NCBI GenBank assembly: GCA_947630765.1
Contig: CANRIX010000006.1
Location: 38,959-102,958 of the forward strand
Origin: an uncultured Clostridia bacterium
Lineage (GTDB): Bacteria; Bacillota; Clostridia; Oscillospirales; CAG-382
Direction of reading: 5' to 3'
Length of the DNA stretch: 64,000 nt
Shown here: one piece after another, positions 25,517 through 33,490 of the stretch
How the letters are laid out: each line of letters begins with the position of its first letter
How positions within the stretch are numbered: the stretch's first letter is position 1
Notes under the pieces: generated by a model
What the model was told of the DNA's origin: nothing
The model's input: only the letters and a program-made list of their open reading frames with translations
Databases searched by the model: none
Program-made: the position numbers and the translations under genes

Positions 25517-26287
25517 ATGGCACTCCTGAAAACCGTCCGCAGGGACAACCTGCGGTTTGAGATCTACGACACCCGTGCCGAAGGCGGGCGGAAGGCCGCG
25601 TCCGACGGCGCGGCGTGCATCCGCGCCCTGCTGGAAAAGCAGCCGTGGGTCAACATCATCTTCGCCGCAGCCCCGTCCCAGAACGACACGCTCGCCGCCC
25701 TCGTCGGCGAACCGGGCGTCGATTGGAAGCGGGTCCGTGCGTTCCACATGGACGAGTACGTCGGGTTCGGGCGGGAACACCCGCAGAGCTTTGGGCGGTA
25801 CCTGTTCGAGCACGTCTTCGGGAAGCTGCCGTTCGGCGAGGTGCATTACCTCAACGGTGCGGCGGAAAACCCGGAAGCGGAATGCGAACGGTATTCGGAC
25901 CTTTTGCGGACCTACCCGACCGACATCGTGTTCCTCGGCATCGGCGAAAACGCCCACATCGCGTTCAACGACCCGTGGGTGGCCGACCTGAACGACCCAA
26001 AACTGGTCAAGCTGGTCCCGCTCGACGAGGTCTGCCGGGAGCAGCAGGTCCACGACGGCTGCTTCGCGACGCTCGACGACGTGCCGACACACGCGTTCAC
26101 GCTGACGGTCCCGGCGCTTGTCGGGGCGGGGCACCTGTTCTGCACGGTCCCGTGCGCGACCAAGGCGGAAGCGGTCGTCCGCACGGCGAACTGGCCGGTC
26201 GGCGCGGAAGCTCCGGCGACGGCGATGCGCCTGCACCCGGACGCGACCATGTACTGCGACGCGGAAAGCGGCGCGGGGCTGCTCTGA
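25517..26287 (+). CDS. Glucosamine-6-phosphate deaminase-like protein (NagB family)
   Basis: A 256-residue sugar-phosphate isomerase/deaminase. Family motifs are FAAAPSQND near the N-terminus, RVRAFHMDEYVGF, and FLGIGENAHIAFNDP, which holds the active-site His and Asn. It probably converts glucosamine 6-phosphate to fructose 6-phosphate plus ammonia in the cytoplasm. A related sugar-phosphate substrate is possible, because NAHIAF replaces the common GHIAF. The start is ATG 25517, 8 nt after AAAGGA; ATG 25511 is only 2 nt from it. It lies 21 nt after the beta-lactamase-like gene. Confidence 0.82.
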   Translation: MALLKTVRRDNLRFEIYDTRAEGGRKAASDGAACIRALLEKQPWVNIIFAAAPSQNDTLAALVGEPGVDWKRVRAFHMDEYVGFGREHPQSFGRYLFEHVFGKLPFGEVHYLNGAAENPEAECERYSDLLRTYPTDIVFLGIGENAHIAFNDPWVADLNDPKLVKLVPLDEVCREQQVHDGCFATLDDVPTHAFTLTVPALVGAGHLFCTVPCATKAEAVVRTANWPVGAEAPATAMRLHPDATMYCDAESGAGLL

Positions 26288-26292
26288 GCCGC

Positions 26293-27204
26293 ATGGAATT
26301 CACGGTGGACGAAGCGCACGACGGCGTGCTGCTGCGCTCCTACCTCAAGGGGACCTGCGGGGTCTCCTCGCGGCTGCTGACCCAGCTCAAGAAGCGCGAA
26401 AACGGCATTTCGGTCAACGGCGTGCACGCGACGGTGCGGTATCGGCTGGCGGCGGGCGACGTGGTCTCGCTTTCGCTCGCCGACGAACGGGCGCAGGACG
26501 CGTTCCTGCCGACCCCCTTGCCGGTGCGGATCCTCTACGAGGACGAAGCGCTGCTGGTCGTGGACAAGCCTGCCGGGATGCCGACCCACCCGTCCGCCGG
26601 TCACGACGGCGACACGCTCGCCAACGCGCTGGCGGACTTCTTCGCGAAGCGGGGGGAGCCGTTCGTCTTTCGCCCGGTCAGCCGGCTGGACCGGGACACG
26701 AGCGGCGTGCTGACCCTCGCAAAGACCCGCTACGCGGCGGGGAAGCTCTGCGAGCAAATGCAGGCGCACCGCATCCGCAAGACCTACTTCGCCCTGACCG
26801 ACGGACGACCCCCGGCGGCAGAGGGACGCGTCCGCACCGGCACGCGCCGTCGGGAAGAATTCTTCGTCCTGCGAGAGGTCTGCCCGGAGGACGCGCCGGG
26901 CGCGCTGCTGACCGTGACCGACTACCGCGTCGCGGAAACGCTCGGGAACGGCGTGGCGCTGCTCGAACTGCACCCGCTGACCGGGCGGACGCATCAGATC
27001 CGCGTCCAGCTCGCGCACCTCGGCTGCCCGATCCTCGGCGACGGGCTGTACGGCTCGCCGTCCCCGTACCTCGCGCGGCAGGCGCTGCACGCGTCGTCGG
27101 TGGAGCTGGTCCACCCGCTGACCGGGGAGGCGCTGCGGCTGATCTCCCCGTTTCCGCCGGATTTCGCGGAGGCGCTGCGGGTCTTGCGGGAGCAGGCGCT
27201 TTGA
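26293..27204 (+). CDS. RluA-family rRNA/tRNA pseudouridine synthase
   Basis: A 303-residue enzyme with an N-terminal S4-like RNA-binding segment (SSRLLTQLKKRENGISVNG) and a catalytic domain. The catalytic domain has LLVVDKPAGMPTHPS, VSRLDRDTSGVLTLAKT (active-site Asp in RLDRDTSG), LHPLTGRTHQIRVQLAHLGCPILGD and HASSVELVHPLTGE. It isomerises uridine in 23S rRNA or tRNA; which site cannot be told. It starts 5 nt after the NagB-like gene, so both are in one operon. Confidence 0.88.
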   Translation: MEFTVDEAHDGVLLRSYLKGTCGVSSRLLTQLKKRENGISVNGVHATVRYRLAAGDVVSLSLADERAQDAFLPTPLPVRILYEDEALLVVDKPAGMPTHPSAGHDGDTLANALADFFAKRGEPFVFRPVSRLDRDTSGVLTLAKTRYAAGKLCEQMQAHRIRKTYFALTDGRPPAAEGRVRTGTRRREEFFVLREVCPEDAPGALLTVTDYRVAETLGNGVALLELHPLTGRTHQIRVQLAHLGCPILGDGLYGSPSPYLARQALHASSVELVHPLTGEALRLISPFPPDFAEALRVLREQAL

Positions 27205-27229
27205 ACCAAACGGAAGGGGAGGGATTCGC

Positions 27230-27739
27230 ATCAAACGGAAGGATCGCGAGGACGCGGAAACGCCCGACGCGCGGGAACCGACCGGGCAAAAGAAATCGGT
27301 TTGGAAGCGGGTCCTGCAGTTTCTTTTTAACCCGCACCTGTTGATTTGCGTCGGAATCGCGTGGTTTTTGACGAACGGCTGGTGCTACCTGTTCGTCCTC
27401 TTCGGCACCTGGTTCCACATCTCGTGGATGCTGGCGGTCGGGAGCGCGTGGGCGGCGCTGCTCTGGCTGCCGTTCACGCCGGAAAAGCTGCTGACGCTGG
27501 CGATTGCGGTGTTCCTGCTGCGGCTGCTGTTCCCGAAGGACCAAAAGACCCTGCGGGTGCTTCGCAAGGAGGAGGACGCCCTGCGGCGCAAGCTGCATGG
27601 CTGGCTGGCGCGCCGCCGACGGAAAAAGCAGGTCAAGCGGCTCCGCAAAGCGCTTTCCTTGCGCCGGGAGGCCGGCAAACCGCTTTCCCCGCCGCGGGAG
27701 GGCAAAAAAACCGAAAAAAGCCTATCCAAAGGGGCGTGA
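27230..27739 (+). CDS. Small conserved membrane protein, apparently starting at AUC
   Basis: About 169 residues: a charged N-terminus ending KKSVWKRVLQFLFNP, then two or three membrane helices (LLICVGIAWFLTNGWCYLFV, WMLAVGSAWAALLWLPF, LLTLAIAVFLLRLLF), then a very basic tail. The pattern is like small uncharacterised Clostridia membrane proteins I recall. No ATG, GTG or TTG precedes the membrane region. The only good ribosome-binding site (GGGGAGG, 27216-27222) is 7 nt before an ATC at 27230, followed by an IKRKD-like basic start. The fallback TTG 27341 would lose 37 residues and has no ribosome-binding site. Confidence 0.65.
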   Translation: MKRKDREDAETPDAREPTGQKKSVWKRVLQFLFNPHLLICVGIAWFLTNGWCYLFVLFGTWFHISWMLAVGSAWAALLWLPFTPEKLLTLAIAVFLLRLLFPKDQKTLRVLRKEEDALRRKLHGWLARRRRKKQVKRLRKALSLRREAGKPLSPPREGKKTEKSLSKGA

Positions 27740-27759
27740 CCCCTCCGGGACAGGCTTTT
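27714..27759. terminator. Bidirectional terminator between convergent genes
   Basis: The outer stem AAAAGCCTATCC pairs with GGGACAGGCTTTT (one mismatch) and encloses GGGG-cgtga-CCCC. It has A-runs on the left and T-runs on the right, and lies between the plus gene ending 27739 and pssA ending 27784. Confidence 0.8.
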
Positions 27760-27783
27760 CGTATGCCTTTTCGACGTTTTTTT

Positions 27784-28431
27784 TCAGACGTTCAGCGACG
27801 TGATCAGCAGGGCGAGCAGGACGATGAGCTGGTACGCGACGATGATTAACTGCGTCCGCCCGGTCGGCTTCGGGATGCGGACGCGCAGGATGAACCCGAC
27901 CGCGATCAGCAGCAGCACCAGCCGGAACAGCCAGTACACCGGCCGCCCGACCAGCAGGTGGACGATGACCAGGATCGGGAACACGAGGACCGTGAACGGG
28001 ATCGGCACGCCGGTGAATTTGTTGCTCTTGAGGTTGGGCGAATCCAGCGCCACCTCCATGTTGAAGTTGGCGAGCCGCGTCGCGCCGCAGAACGCGAACA
28101 GCAGGAAGATGAGGATGTCGAGCGTCCCGTTGTAGCCCATCCAGTACGCCATGAAGCAGGGCACGACGCCGAAGCTGACGACGTCGCACAGGCTGTCGAG
28201 CTGCACGCCGTAGTAGCGCACGCGCTTCCCGGCGGACGGGTTGGCGCGGGCGATGCGGCCGTCCATCATGTCGCAAAGCCCTGCGCTCGAGAACGCGACC
28301 ATCGCGAGCGTATAATGCCCCTGCTCGATGAGGAAGCAGGAAAGCAGGGCGCAGAGCAGCCCGAGGATCGTCACGAAGTTCGCAAGGTTGTAGTAGCCGA
28401 TGACGAATCTGTTTTTCATGGGGTTTACCAT
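27784..28431 (-). CDS. pssA: CDP-diacylglycerol--serine O-phosphatidyltransferase
   Basis: A 215-residue membrane enzyme that makes phosphatidylserine. The CDP-alcohol phosphotransferase signature is DMMDGRIAR, then about 12 residues, then GVQLDSLCDVVSFG. The longer gap and the SLCD-VSFGV ending are characteristic of PssA rather than PgsA. About six hydrophobic helices are present. Together with pgsA (9190-9819) it indicates both PG and PS/PE synthesis. It lies downstream of rsgA, past a group of three hairpins. Confidence 0.9.
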   Translation of the reverse strand: MVNPMKNRFVIGYYNLANFVTILGLLCALLSCFLIEQGHYTLAMVAFSSAGLCDMMDGRIARANPSAGKRVRYYGVQLDSLCDVVSFGVVPCFMAYWMGYNGTLDILIFLLFAFCGATRLANFNMEVALDSPNLKSNKFTGVPIPFTVLVFPILVIVHLLVGRPVYWLFRLVLLLIAVGFILRVRIPKPTGRTQLIIVAYQLIVLLALLITSLNV

Positions 28432-28463
28432 TCCTTTCTATGGGCTTTGGGAGTTTTGTGCGG

Positions 28464-28545
28464 TTCCGACGACTTGTCGGAATAGAAGTCAGAATGACTT
28501 CTAAGTCACAAAACCTCCGTCTGAAAAACGAACCGTTTTTCAGAC
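28464..28545. repeat. Cluster of three perfect hairpins between rsgA and pssA
   Basis: TTCCGAC-gactt-GTCGGAA (28464-28482), AGAAGTCA-gaa-TGACTTCT (28484-28502) and GTCTGAAAAACG-aac-CGTTTTTCAGAC (28519-28545). Stems are 7, 8 and 12 bp without mismatch. T-runs lie inside stem 3, not after it, so these are not standard terminators. Confidence 0.7.
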
Positions 28546-28555
28546 TTCAAACCTC

Positions 28556-29470
28556 CTAAGTTTCGCGTTGGAAGCGTTTCTTCGGCGGGAGCGCTTTGCA
28601 GATGCGGTAGAGCTTGCAGTAGCTTTCCTGCCGTTCGCGGGCGATCTCGCCGTCCGAAACGGCCTGCAGGATCCGGCAGCCGTCCTCGCACAGGTGCGTG
28701 CAGTGGGAATACCGGCAACGCCCGAGATAGGGGCGGAATTCCGGGAACAGGTCCGGCAGCTCCTCCGGCAGAAGGCGGGCGCACCGCTCCGGGTCGAGCA
28801 TGGTGAAGCCCGGCGTGTCCGCGAGGTAGGTGCCGCCGCCGAGCGGGTGCAGGGAAGTGGTGCGGGTGGTGTTTTTTCCCCGCCGCAGCTTGGCGGAAAG
28901 CTCGCCGGTCTCGGCGTTCAGCCCCGGAAAGAGGCGGTTGAGCAGGGTGGATTTCCCGACCCCGGACGCCCCGCAGAAAACCGACGTTTTTCCCCGCAAA
29001 TGGTCAAAAAGCGCGTCGGCGCCGACCTTTCCGCGTTCGGAGATCCGAAAGACGGGGTATGGCGTTTTGCGGTAGACGGCTTCGAGTTCCTCCGCACCCC
29101 CGAGCTCGCATTTGGTCAGCGCGAGGACCGGCCGGATGTTCTGCTTTTCCGCGAGCACGGTCAGCTCGTCGAGCACGAACGGCGACGGCGCGGGCGACGC
29201 GACCGCGACGACCAGCACCAGCAGGTCGACGTTCGCGACCGGCGGACGCACAAGGCAGTTGACGCGTTCGTGCAGCTCCCGGATGAACCCGGTGCCGTCC
29301 CCGTGGGATTCGACGGAGACCCGGTCGCCCGCGAGCAGCTTGTACCCGTCCTTGCGGATGCCGGACCCCGCCCGACAGCGCAGGACGCCCTCCGCGGTTT
29401 TCACGAGGTACAATCCGTTCTGCCCGCGCAGCACCAGCCCGCGGGACAGCTCCTCACCAGAGCTTGGCAT
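28556..29470 (-). CDS. rsgA: Ribosome small subunit-dependent GTPase A
   Basis: A 304-residue circularly permuted GTPase that helps finish 30S maturation. An N-terminal OB fold is followed by G motifs in permuted order: LTKCE (G4), GASGVGKS (G1), TTRTTSLHP (G2 region) and DTPGF (G3). The C-terminal zinc-binding segment is CRYSHCTHLCEDGC. The ATG overlaps the prkC end by 17 nt, the usual Firmicutes prkC-rsgA coupling. It is followed by pssA rather than the more common rpe. Confidence 0.95.
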   Translation of the reverse strand: MPSSGEELSRGLVLRGQNGLYLVKTAEGVLRCRAGSGIRKDGYKLLAGDRVSVESHGDGTGFIRELHERVNCLVRPPVANVDLLVLVVAVASPAPSPFVLDELTVLAEKQNIRPVLALTKCELGGAEELEAVYRKTPYPVFRISERGKVGADALFDHLRGKTSVFCGASGVGKSTLLNRLFPGLNAETGELSAKLRRGKNTTRTTSLHPLGGGTYLADTPGFTMLDPERCARLLPEELPDLFPEFRPYLGRCRYSHCTHLCEDGCRILQAVSDGEIARERQESYCKLYRICKALPPKKRFQRET

Positions 29471-31628
29471 AGTTCACGGCGTACAGCGTCACCGGCTCCG
29501 CCGCGTCGTCGTCGAGGGGGACCAACGTCCCCGCTTCGACGCTTTGGGCGACCATTTTCGTGTCCTCGGTGATTTGCGGGTTGGTTTCCGGGCGGATGTT
29601 GTACGTTTGCATGAAATCTATGAGGGTGTCCGGGTTGCTCGGCAGGTAGATGCCCTGTGGGACGTTCCCGTATACCGTCGCGGTGTACGCGATGCCCAGC
29701 GCGTCCAGCTTCGCCTGCGCTTCCGGCAGGCTCATCGGCGAAAGGCTCGGCATTCTCGCGGCGGGGCGGCTGACGGTCAGCGTGATCTCCGCGCGGGCGG
29801 GCAGCGTGGCGCCGGCCTTTTCGGACATGGCGATGACCGTGTAATCCCCGCCTTCGGTCAGGACGTACTCGATTTTGGCCGTGTACAACGCGTACTCGCA
29901 CCACTTGATCGCGTCCTCCATGGACACGCCGACGCAGTCCGGCAGCGCGTCCCCGGTGGTCGAGGTCGTCCGCATACACAGGTAGACGACGACCCTGTCG
30001 CCGTACTGATATTCCTCCCCGGCGGCCGGTACCGTCCGCGTGACCTGGTCGTCAAACAGGACGTTGAGGCTCGGGTCCGTCTCGTAATCGAACTGGATCA
30101 GACTCACGTCCACGCCGCCCCGCTGCAGCAGCAGCTGCGCTTCGCCCTTCGTGTATCCGACGAGGTCCGGCATGGTCGCCAGGGACTCCAGCCGGTTGAC
30201 GACGACGGACTTGAAGTGAAAGACCGCGTCGCCGTGCGTCGTATCCGCTTTCCCGGACTGCTCCGGGGGCGGGTCCGTCGAGAGGATGACGCCGTCCTCC
30301 TTTTCCGGGTTGCTCGTATAGGTGACCTCGTCGATGACGAACTTCTGCCCGTAGTTGCCGTTCTGCAGGCTCGCCCGCAGCTCCTCGGTGTACGGCTTGC
30401 CGATGATGCTCGGGAAGGTCGCCGTGACGCTCTGCACCTCGGGGGAGAAGATGTCCTTGAAGAAGGCGGTCCCGAGCAGGATGCCGACGACCAGCGCGAC
30501 GACCATGAACGGGATAAAGATCCCTAAAATGACCGGGAACAGGGTCCCGCTGTGGGCGGAGCGCTTCTTTTTCTTCTTTTTCTTCTGTGCGGTCTTTTGG
30601 TCCGCCTGCTCCTGCCGTTTCGCCTGCTTCTGCTGCTCCCGCTCCCGCTCGGTGATGGTCTTTTTGCCGAGCGATTGGGCGATCTCCTCCTCGTTGTAGG
30701 GGGTGATCTCCGCCGTGTCGATCATGTCGATGGAGATGACGTTCGTATCCCCGATGGACGACGTGCCTTCGCCGGAGAGGGAGAAGATGGCGTCCGGGTT
30801 GCGCAGCACCCATTCGATCGCCTTGGACATGGAATGGGCGGAGCGGAATCGCTCGGTCGGGTCCTTCATCATCGCCTTGAGAATGATTTGCGACACCCCG
30901 ACCGGGATGGAAAGCACCAGGTCGCGCGGATTCGGCGGTTCGTCGTTGACCTGCATGGCGGCGACGGCCATCGGGCTGTCCGCTTTGAACGGGAGCGTCC
31001 CCGTGACCGCCTCATACAGCAGGATCCCGACCGAATAGATGTCCGAATAGGCGTCCGTTTCCCGTCCGCTCGCCTGCTCCGGGGCGATGTAGTAGACGGT
31101 GCCGACCGCCTTGCCCGCCCCCGCGCCGGCGGACGTCGGGATCTTCGCGATGCCGAAGTCCATGACCTTGATCTCGCCGTTCTTCTGCAGAATGATGTTC
31201 TGCGGCTTGATGTCCCGGTGGATGACCCCCTTGCTGTGGGCGTGCTCGAGCGCACGCAGGATCTGCAGGACGTAGATGCACGCCTCGTTCCACGGCAGGG
31301 CGCCCTTGTTGTCGAGGTATTCGCGCAGGGTGATCCCGTCGATGTACTCCATGACGATGTACTTGATGTCCGGGTAGATCGCCACGTCGTAGATGCTGAC
31401 GATGTTCTTGTGGGAGAGCATCGCGACCGCCTTGGACTCGTCGATGAAACGGTGCTCGGCCTGTTCGTTGCCGTTGTACTCGTCGTTGAGGATCTTGATG
31501 GCGACGATGCGGTTCATGACCAGGTCCTGTGCCCGCAGGACGCACGCCATGCCGCCCACGCCGACGAGCTCGAGGATCTTGTAACGCTTATCCAGCACCT
31601 TGCCGATATAGTTGGTGTAATCGTTCAT
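29454..31628 (-). CDS. prkC: PASTA-domain Ser/Thr protein kinase (PrkC/StkP type)
   Basis: A 724-residue membrane receptor kinase that senses cell-wall fragments and controls growth and division. The kinase domain (about 12-275) has GVGGMACVL (P-loop), VAIKIL (Lys), VIHRDIKPQN and VMDFGIAKI. A Lys/Gln-rich juxtamembrane segment and one membrane helix (ILGIFIPFMVVALVVGILLG) follow, then about four PASTA-like repeats outside (starting SIIGKPYTEEL, DLVGYTKGEAQ, DCVGVSMEDAI and SLSPMSLPEAQ). ATG 31628 has AAAGGA 5 nt before it. prpC is just upstream. A likely substrate, IreB, is encoded at 49967-50257. Confidence 0.95.
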   Translation of the reverse strand: MNDYTNYIGKVLDKRYKILELVGVGGMACVLRAQDLVMNRIVAIKILNDEYNGNEQAEHRFIDESKAVAMLSHKNIVSIYDVAIYPDIKYIVMEYIDGITLREYLDNKGALPWNEACIYVLQILRALEHAHSKGVIHRDIKPQNIILQKNGEIKVMDFGIAKIPTSAGAGAGKAVGTVYYIAPEQASGRETDAYSDIYSVGILLYEAVTGTLPFKADSPMAVAAMQVNDEPPNPRDLVLSIPVGVSQIILKAMMKDPTERFRSAHSMSKAIEWVLRNPDAIFSLSGEGTSSIGDTNVISIDMIDTAEITPYNEEEIAQSLGKKTITEREREQQKQAKRQEQADQKTAQKKKKKKKRSAHSGTLFPVILGIFIPFMVVALVVGILLGTAFFKDIFSPEVQSVTATFPSIIGKPYTEELRASLQNGNYGQKFVIDEVTYTSNPEKEDGVILSTDPPPEQSGKADTTHGDAVFHFKSVVVNRLESLATMPDLVGYTKGEAQLLLQRGGVDVSLIQFDYETDPSLNVLFDDQVTRTVPAAGEEYQYGDRVVVYLCMRTTSTTGDALPDCVGVSMEDAIKWCEYALYTAKIEYVLTEGGDYTVIAMSEKAGATLPARAEITLTVSRPAARMPSLSPMSLPEAQAKLDALGIAYTATVYGNVPQGIYLPSNPDTLIDFMQTYNIRPETNPQITEDTKMVAQSVEAGTLVPLDDDAAEPVTLYAVNYAKLW

Positions 31629-31651
31629 AGGTTCCTTTCCAGCCTTTCCGT

Positions 31652-32413
31652 TCAGTCTTCGAGCAGGATGGCGGTGATGTTGTCCAGTCCGCCGTGCCGG
31701 TTTGCCCGCCGGATCAGTTCGTTGACCCGTCCGCGCGGACCGGGCGGTCCCTTCCAGCTTCGTTTGCACCCGCTGCCGTCGACCACCGACGCGAGCTCCT
31801 CCGGCGGAAGCATGTTGTACAGCCCGTCCGAGCAGAGCAGCGCCCGTTCAAACGGTGGGACGCGGTAGAAGTCGGTTTCGACCTCCTCGCCCTCGCCGAG
31901 CGCCCGCAGAATGATGTTGCGCTTCGGGTGCCCCGGCGCTTCCTCCGGGGTGATGACCCCGCGGTCGACCAGATACTGCACGTAGGAATTGTCCCGCGTG
32001 ACCGCGCGAAGCCCGCCCTTGTCCTGCACATACAGCCGGCTGTCGCCGACGTTGACCGCGAAATCCCCGCAGCCGCACCGAAGGAACGCGACCAGCGTCG
32101 TACCCATGCCCTCCAGGTCCGGGTCCTCCGCCGCACGGCGGTAGACCTCGGCGTTCGCGTCGTTCACCGCCTGCTTCAGCAGGTCCTCGACCGCCTGCTC
32201 GTCGAGCCTGTCGGACGGACGGCGGGCAAACCCGGTTCGGACCGACGCGCAGAACGCGCGGACCGCCGTATCGCTCGCGACGTTCCCGCCGCGTGCGCCG
32301 CCGACCCCGTCGCAGACGACCGCGAGCGTGTACTCGCTTCGGTCCTGCAGGGCGAAAGCGTCCTGGTTGGACTTGTACCGTTGCCCGATGTCGGACTTTC
32401 CGTAGCCTTTCAA
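31652..32413 (-). CDS. prpC: PP2C-family Ser/Thr phosphatase PrpC/Stp
   Basis: A 253-residue metal-dependent phosphatase that reverses PrkC phosphorylation. PP2C motifs are SNQDAF, VVCDGVGGARGGNVAS, EGMGTTLVAF, VNVGDSRLYV, TRDNSYVQYLV, LCSDGLYNML and a C-terminal GGLDNITAILL. A short Gly/Pro/Lys-rich insert (around SGCKRSWKGPPGPRG) before the last helix is not typical. It sits 23 nt upstream of prkC and downstream of rlmN in the usual order. Confidence 0.93.
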   Translation of the reverse strand: MKGYGKSDIGQRYKSNQDAFALQDRSEYTLAVVCDGVGGARGGNVASDTAVRAFCASVRTGFARRPSDRLDEQAVEDLLKQAVNDANAEVYRRAAEDPDLEGMGTTLVAFLRCGCGDFAVNVGDSRLYVQDKGGLRAVTRDNSYVQYLVDRGVITPEEAPGHPKRNIILRALGEGEEVETDFYRVPPFERALLCSDGLYNMLPPEELASVVDGSGCKRSWKGPPGPRGRVNELIRRANRHGGLDNITAILLED

Positions 32414-32452
32414 GAGGGAGGCCTCCTTTCGTCAAAAGGTTCCCGTTTTGCG

Positions 32453-33490
32453 TTATTTCCGCGCTTCCCGGTTTGCGCGCAGCTGCCCGCAGGACGCGTC
32501 GATGTCCCCGCCGAGCCGCCGTCGGACCGTCGTGCTGACCCGGTAGATCCCTTCCGTGATCTGCGCGAAGGCGTCTATCGCCTGCTGTTCGCTGCGGCGG
32601 AAGGCCTTTTCGCGGATCGGGTTGACCGGGATCAGGTTCAAATGCGCCAGCCGGCCCCGCAGCAGCTTTCCGAGCGCGTGCGCGTCCTCCGGCGTGTCGT
32701 TGACCCCGGCGATCAGCGCGTACTCGTAGGAGATGCGCCGCCCGGTCGCCGCCGTATAGCGGTCGCACGCCGCGAGCAGCTCGCGCAGGCTGTATTTCCG
32801 CGCGACCGGCATGATCTCCCGCCGCTTCTCGTCCGTCGGGGCGTGCAGGGAGACCGAAAGGGTCAGCTGCAGGTCCTCCTTCGCCAGCCGGTCCATCCGT
32901 TCGACCAGCCCGCAGGTGGAAAGCGAGATGTGCCGCATCCCGATCCCGAGCACCTCTTTTCGGTTGACCAGCCGCAGGAAGCGCAGGACGTTGTCGTAAT
33001 TGTCGAGCGGTTCGCCCATGCCCATCAGCACGATGTTCGAGACCTTTTCCCCTGTCTCCTCCTCCGCCCGCCGGACCTGCAGCAGCATTTCCGACGGCTC
33101 GAGCGACCGCACCAGCCCCGCCTTGGTGGACGCGCAGAACGCGCAGCCCATCCGGCAGCCGACCTGCGTGGAGATGCAGACCGTGTTCCCGTGGCGGTAG
33201 CGCATGAACACGCTCTCGACCGCCTCCCCGTCCTGCAAAGCGAACAGGAGCTTGACGGTCCCGTCGAGCTTGGACACCAGCTTGCGCTCGGTTTCCATGC
33301 CGCGGATCTCCGCCGTCTGCTCCAGCGTTTCGACGAAGCGGGCGGGCAGGGTCGTGATGTCCCGGAATCTCCGCGCACCGTTGGCAAGTCCCTGCGTCAA
33401 TTGCCGCCCCCGGAACGCCTTTTCCCCGTGCGAAACGGCGAATTGCTCCAGCTCCTCCGGGAACAGGGAAAGCAGATCGGTCTTTTCCAT
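32453..33490 (-). CDS. rlmN: 23S rRNA (adenine(2503)-C(2))-methyltransferase RlmN
   Basis: A 345-residue radical-SAM enzyme that methylates A2503 of 23S rRNA and A37 of some tRNAs. The cluster motif is GCRMGCAFCAS (CxxxCxxC). MGMGEPLDNYDNV, LSTCGLVERMDRL and VSLHAPTDEKRREIMPV are typical. A C-terminal IDASCGQL holds the second catalytic Cys. Its ATG directly follows the rsmB TGA with no gap, so coupling is tight. Confidence 0.95.
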   Translation of the reverse strand: MEKTDLLSLFPEELEQFAVSHGEKAFRGRQLTQGLANGARRFRDITTLPARFVETLEQTAEIRGMETERKLVSKLDGTVKLLFALQDGEAVESVFMRYRHGNTVCISTQVGCRMGCAFCASTKAGLVRSLEPSEMLLQVRRAEEETGEKVSNIVLMGMGEPLDNYDNVLRFLRLVNRKEVLGIGMRHISLSTCGLVERMDRLAKEDLQLTLSVSLHAPTDEKRREIMPVARKYSLRELLAACDRYTAATGRRISYEYALIAGVNDTPEDAHALGKLLRGRLAHLNLIPVNPIREKAFRRSEQQAIDAFAQITEGIYRVSTTVRRRLGGDIDASCGQLRANREARK

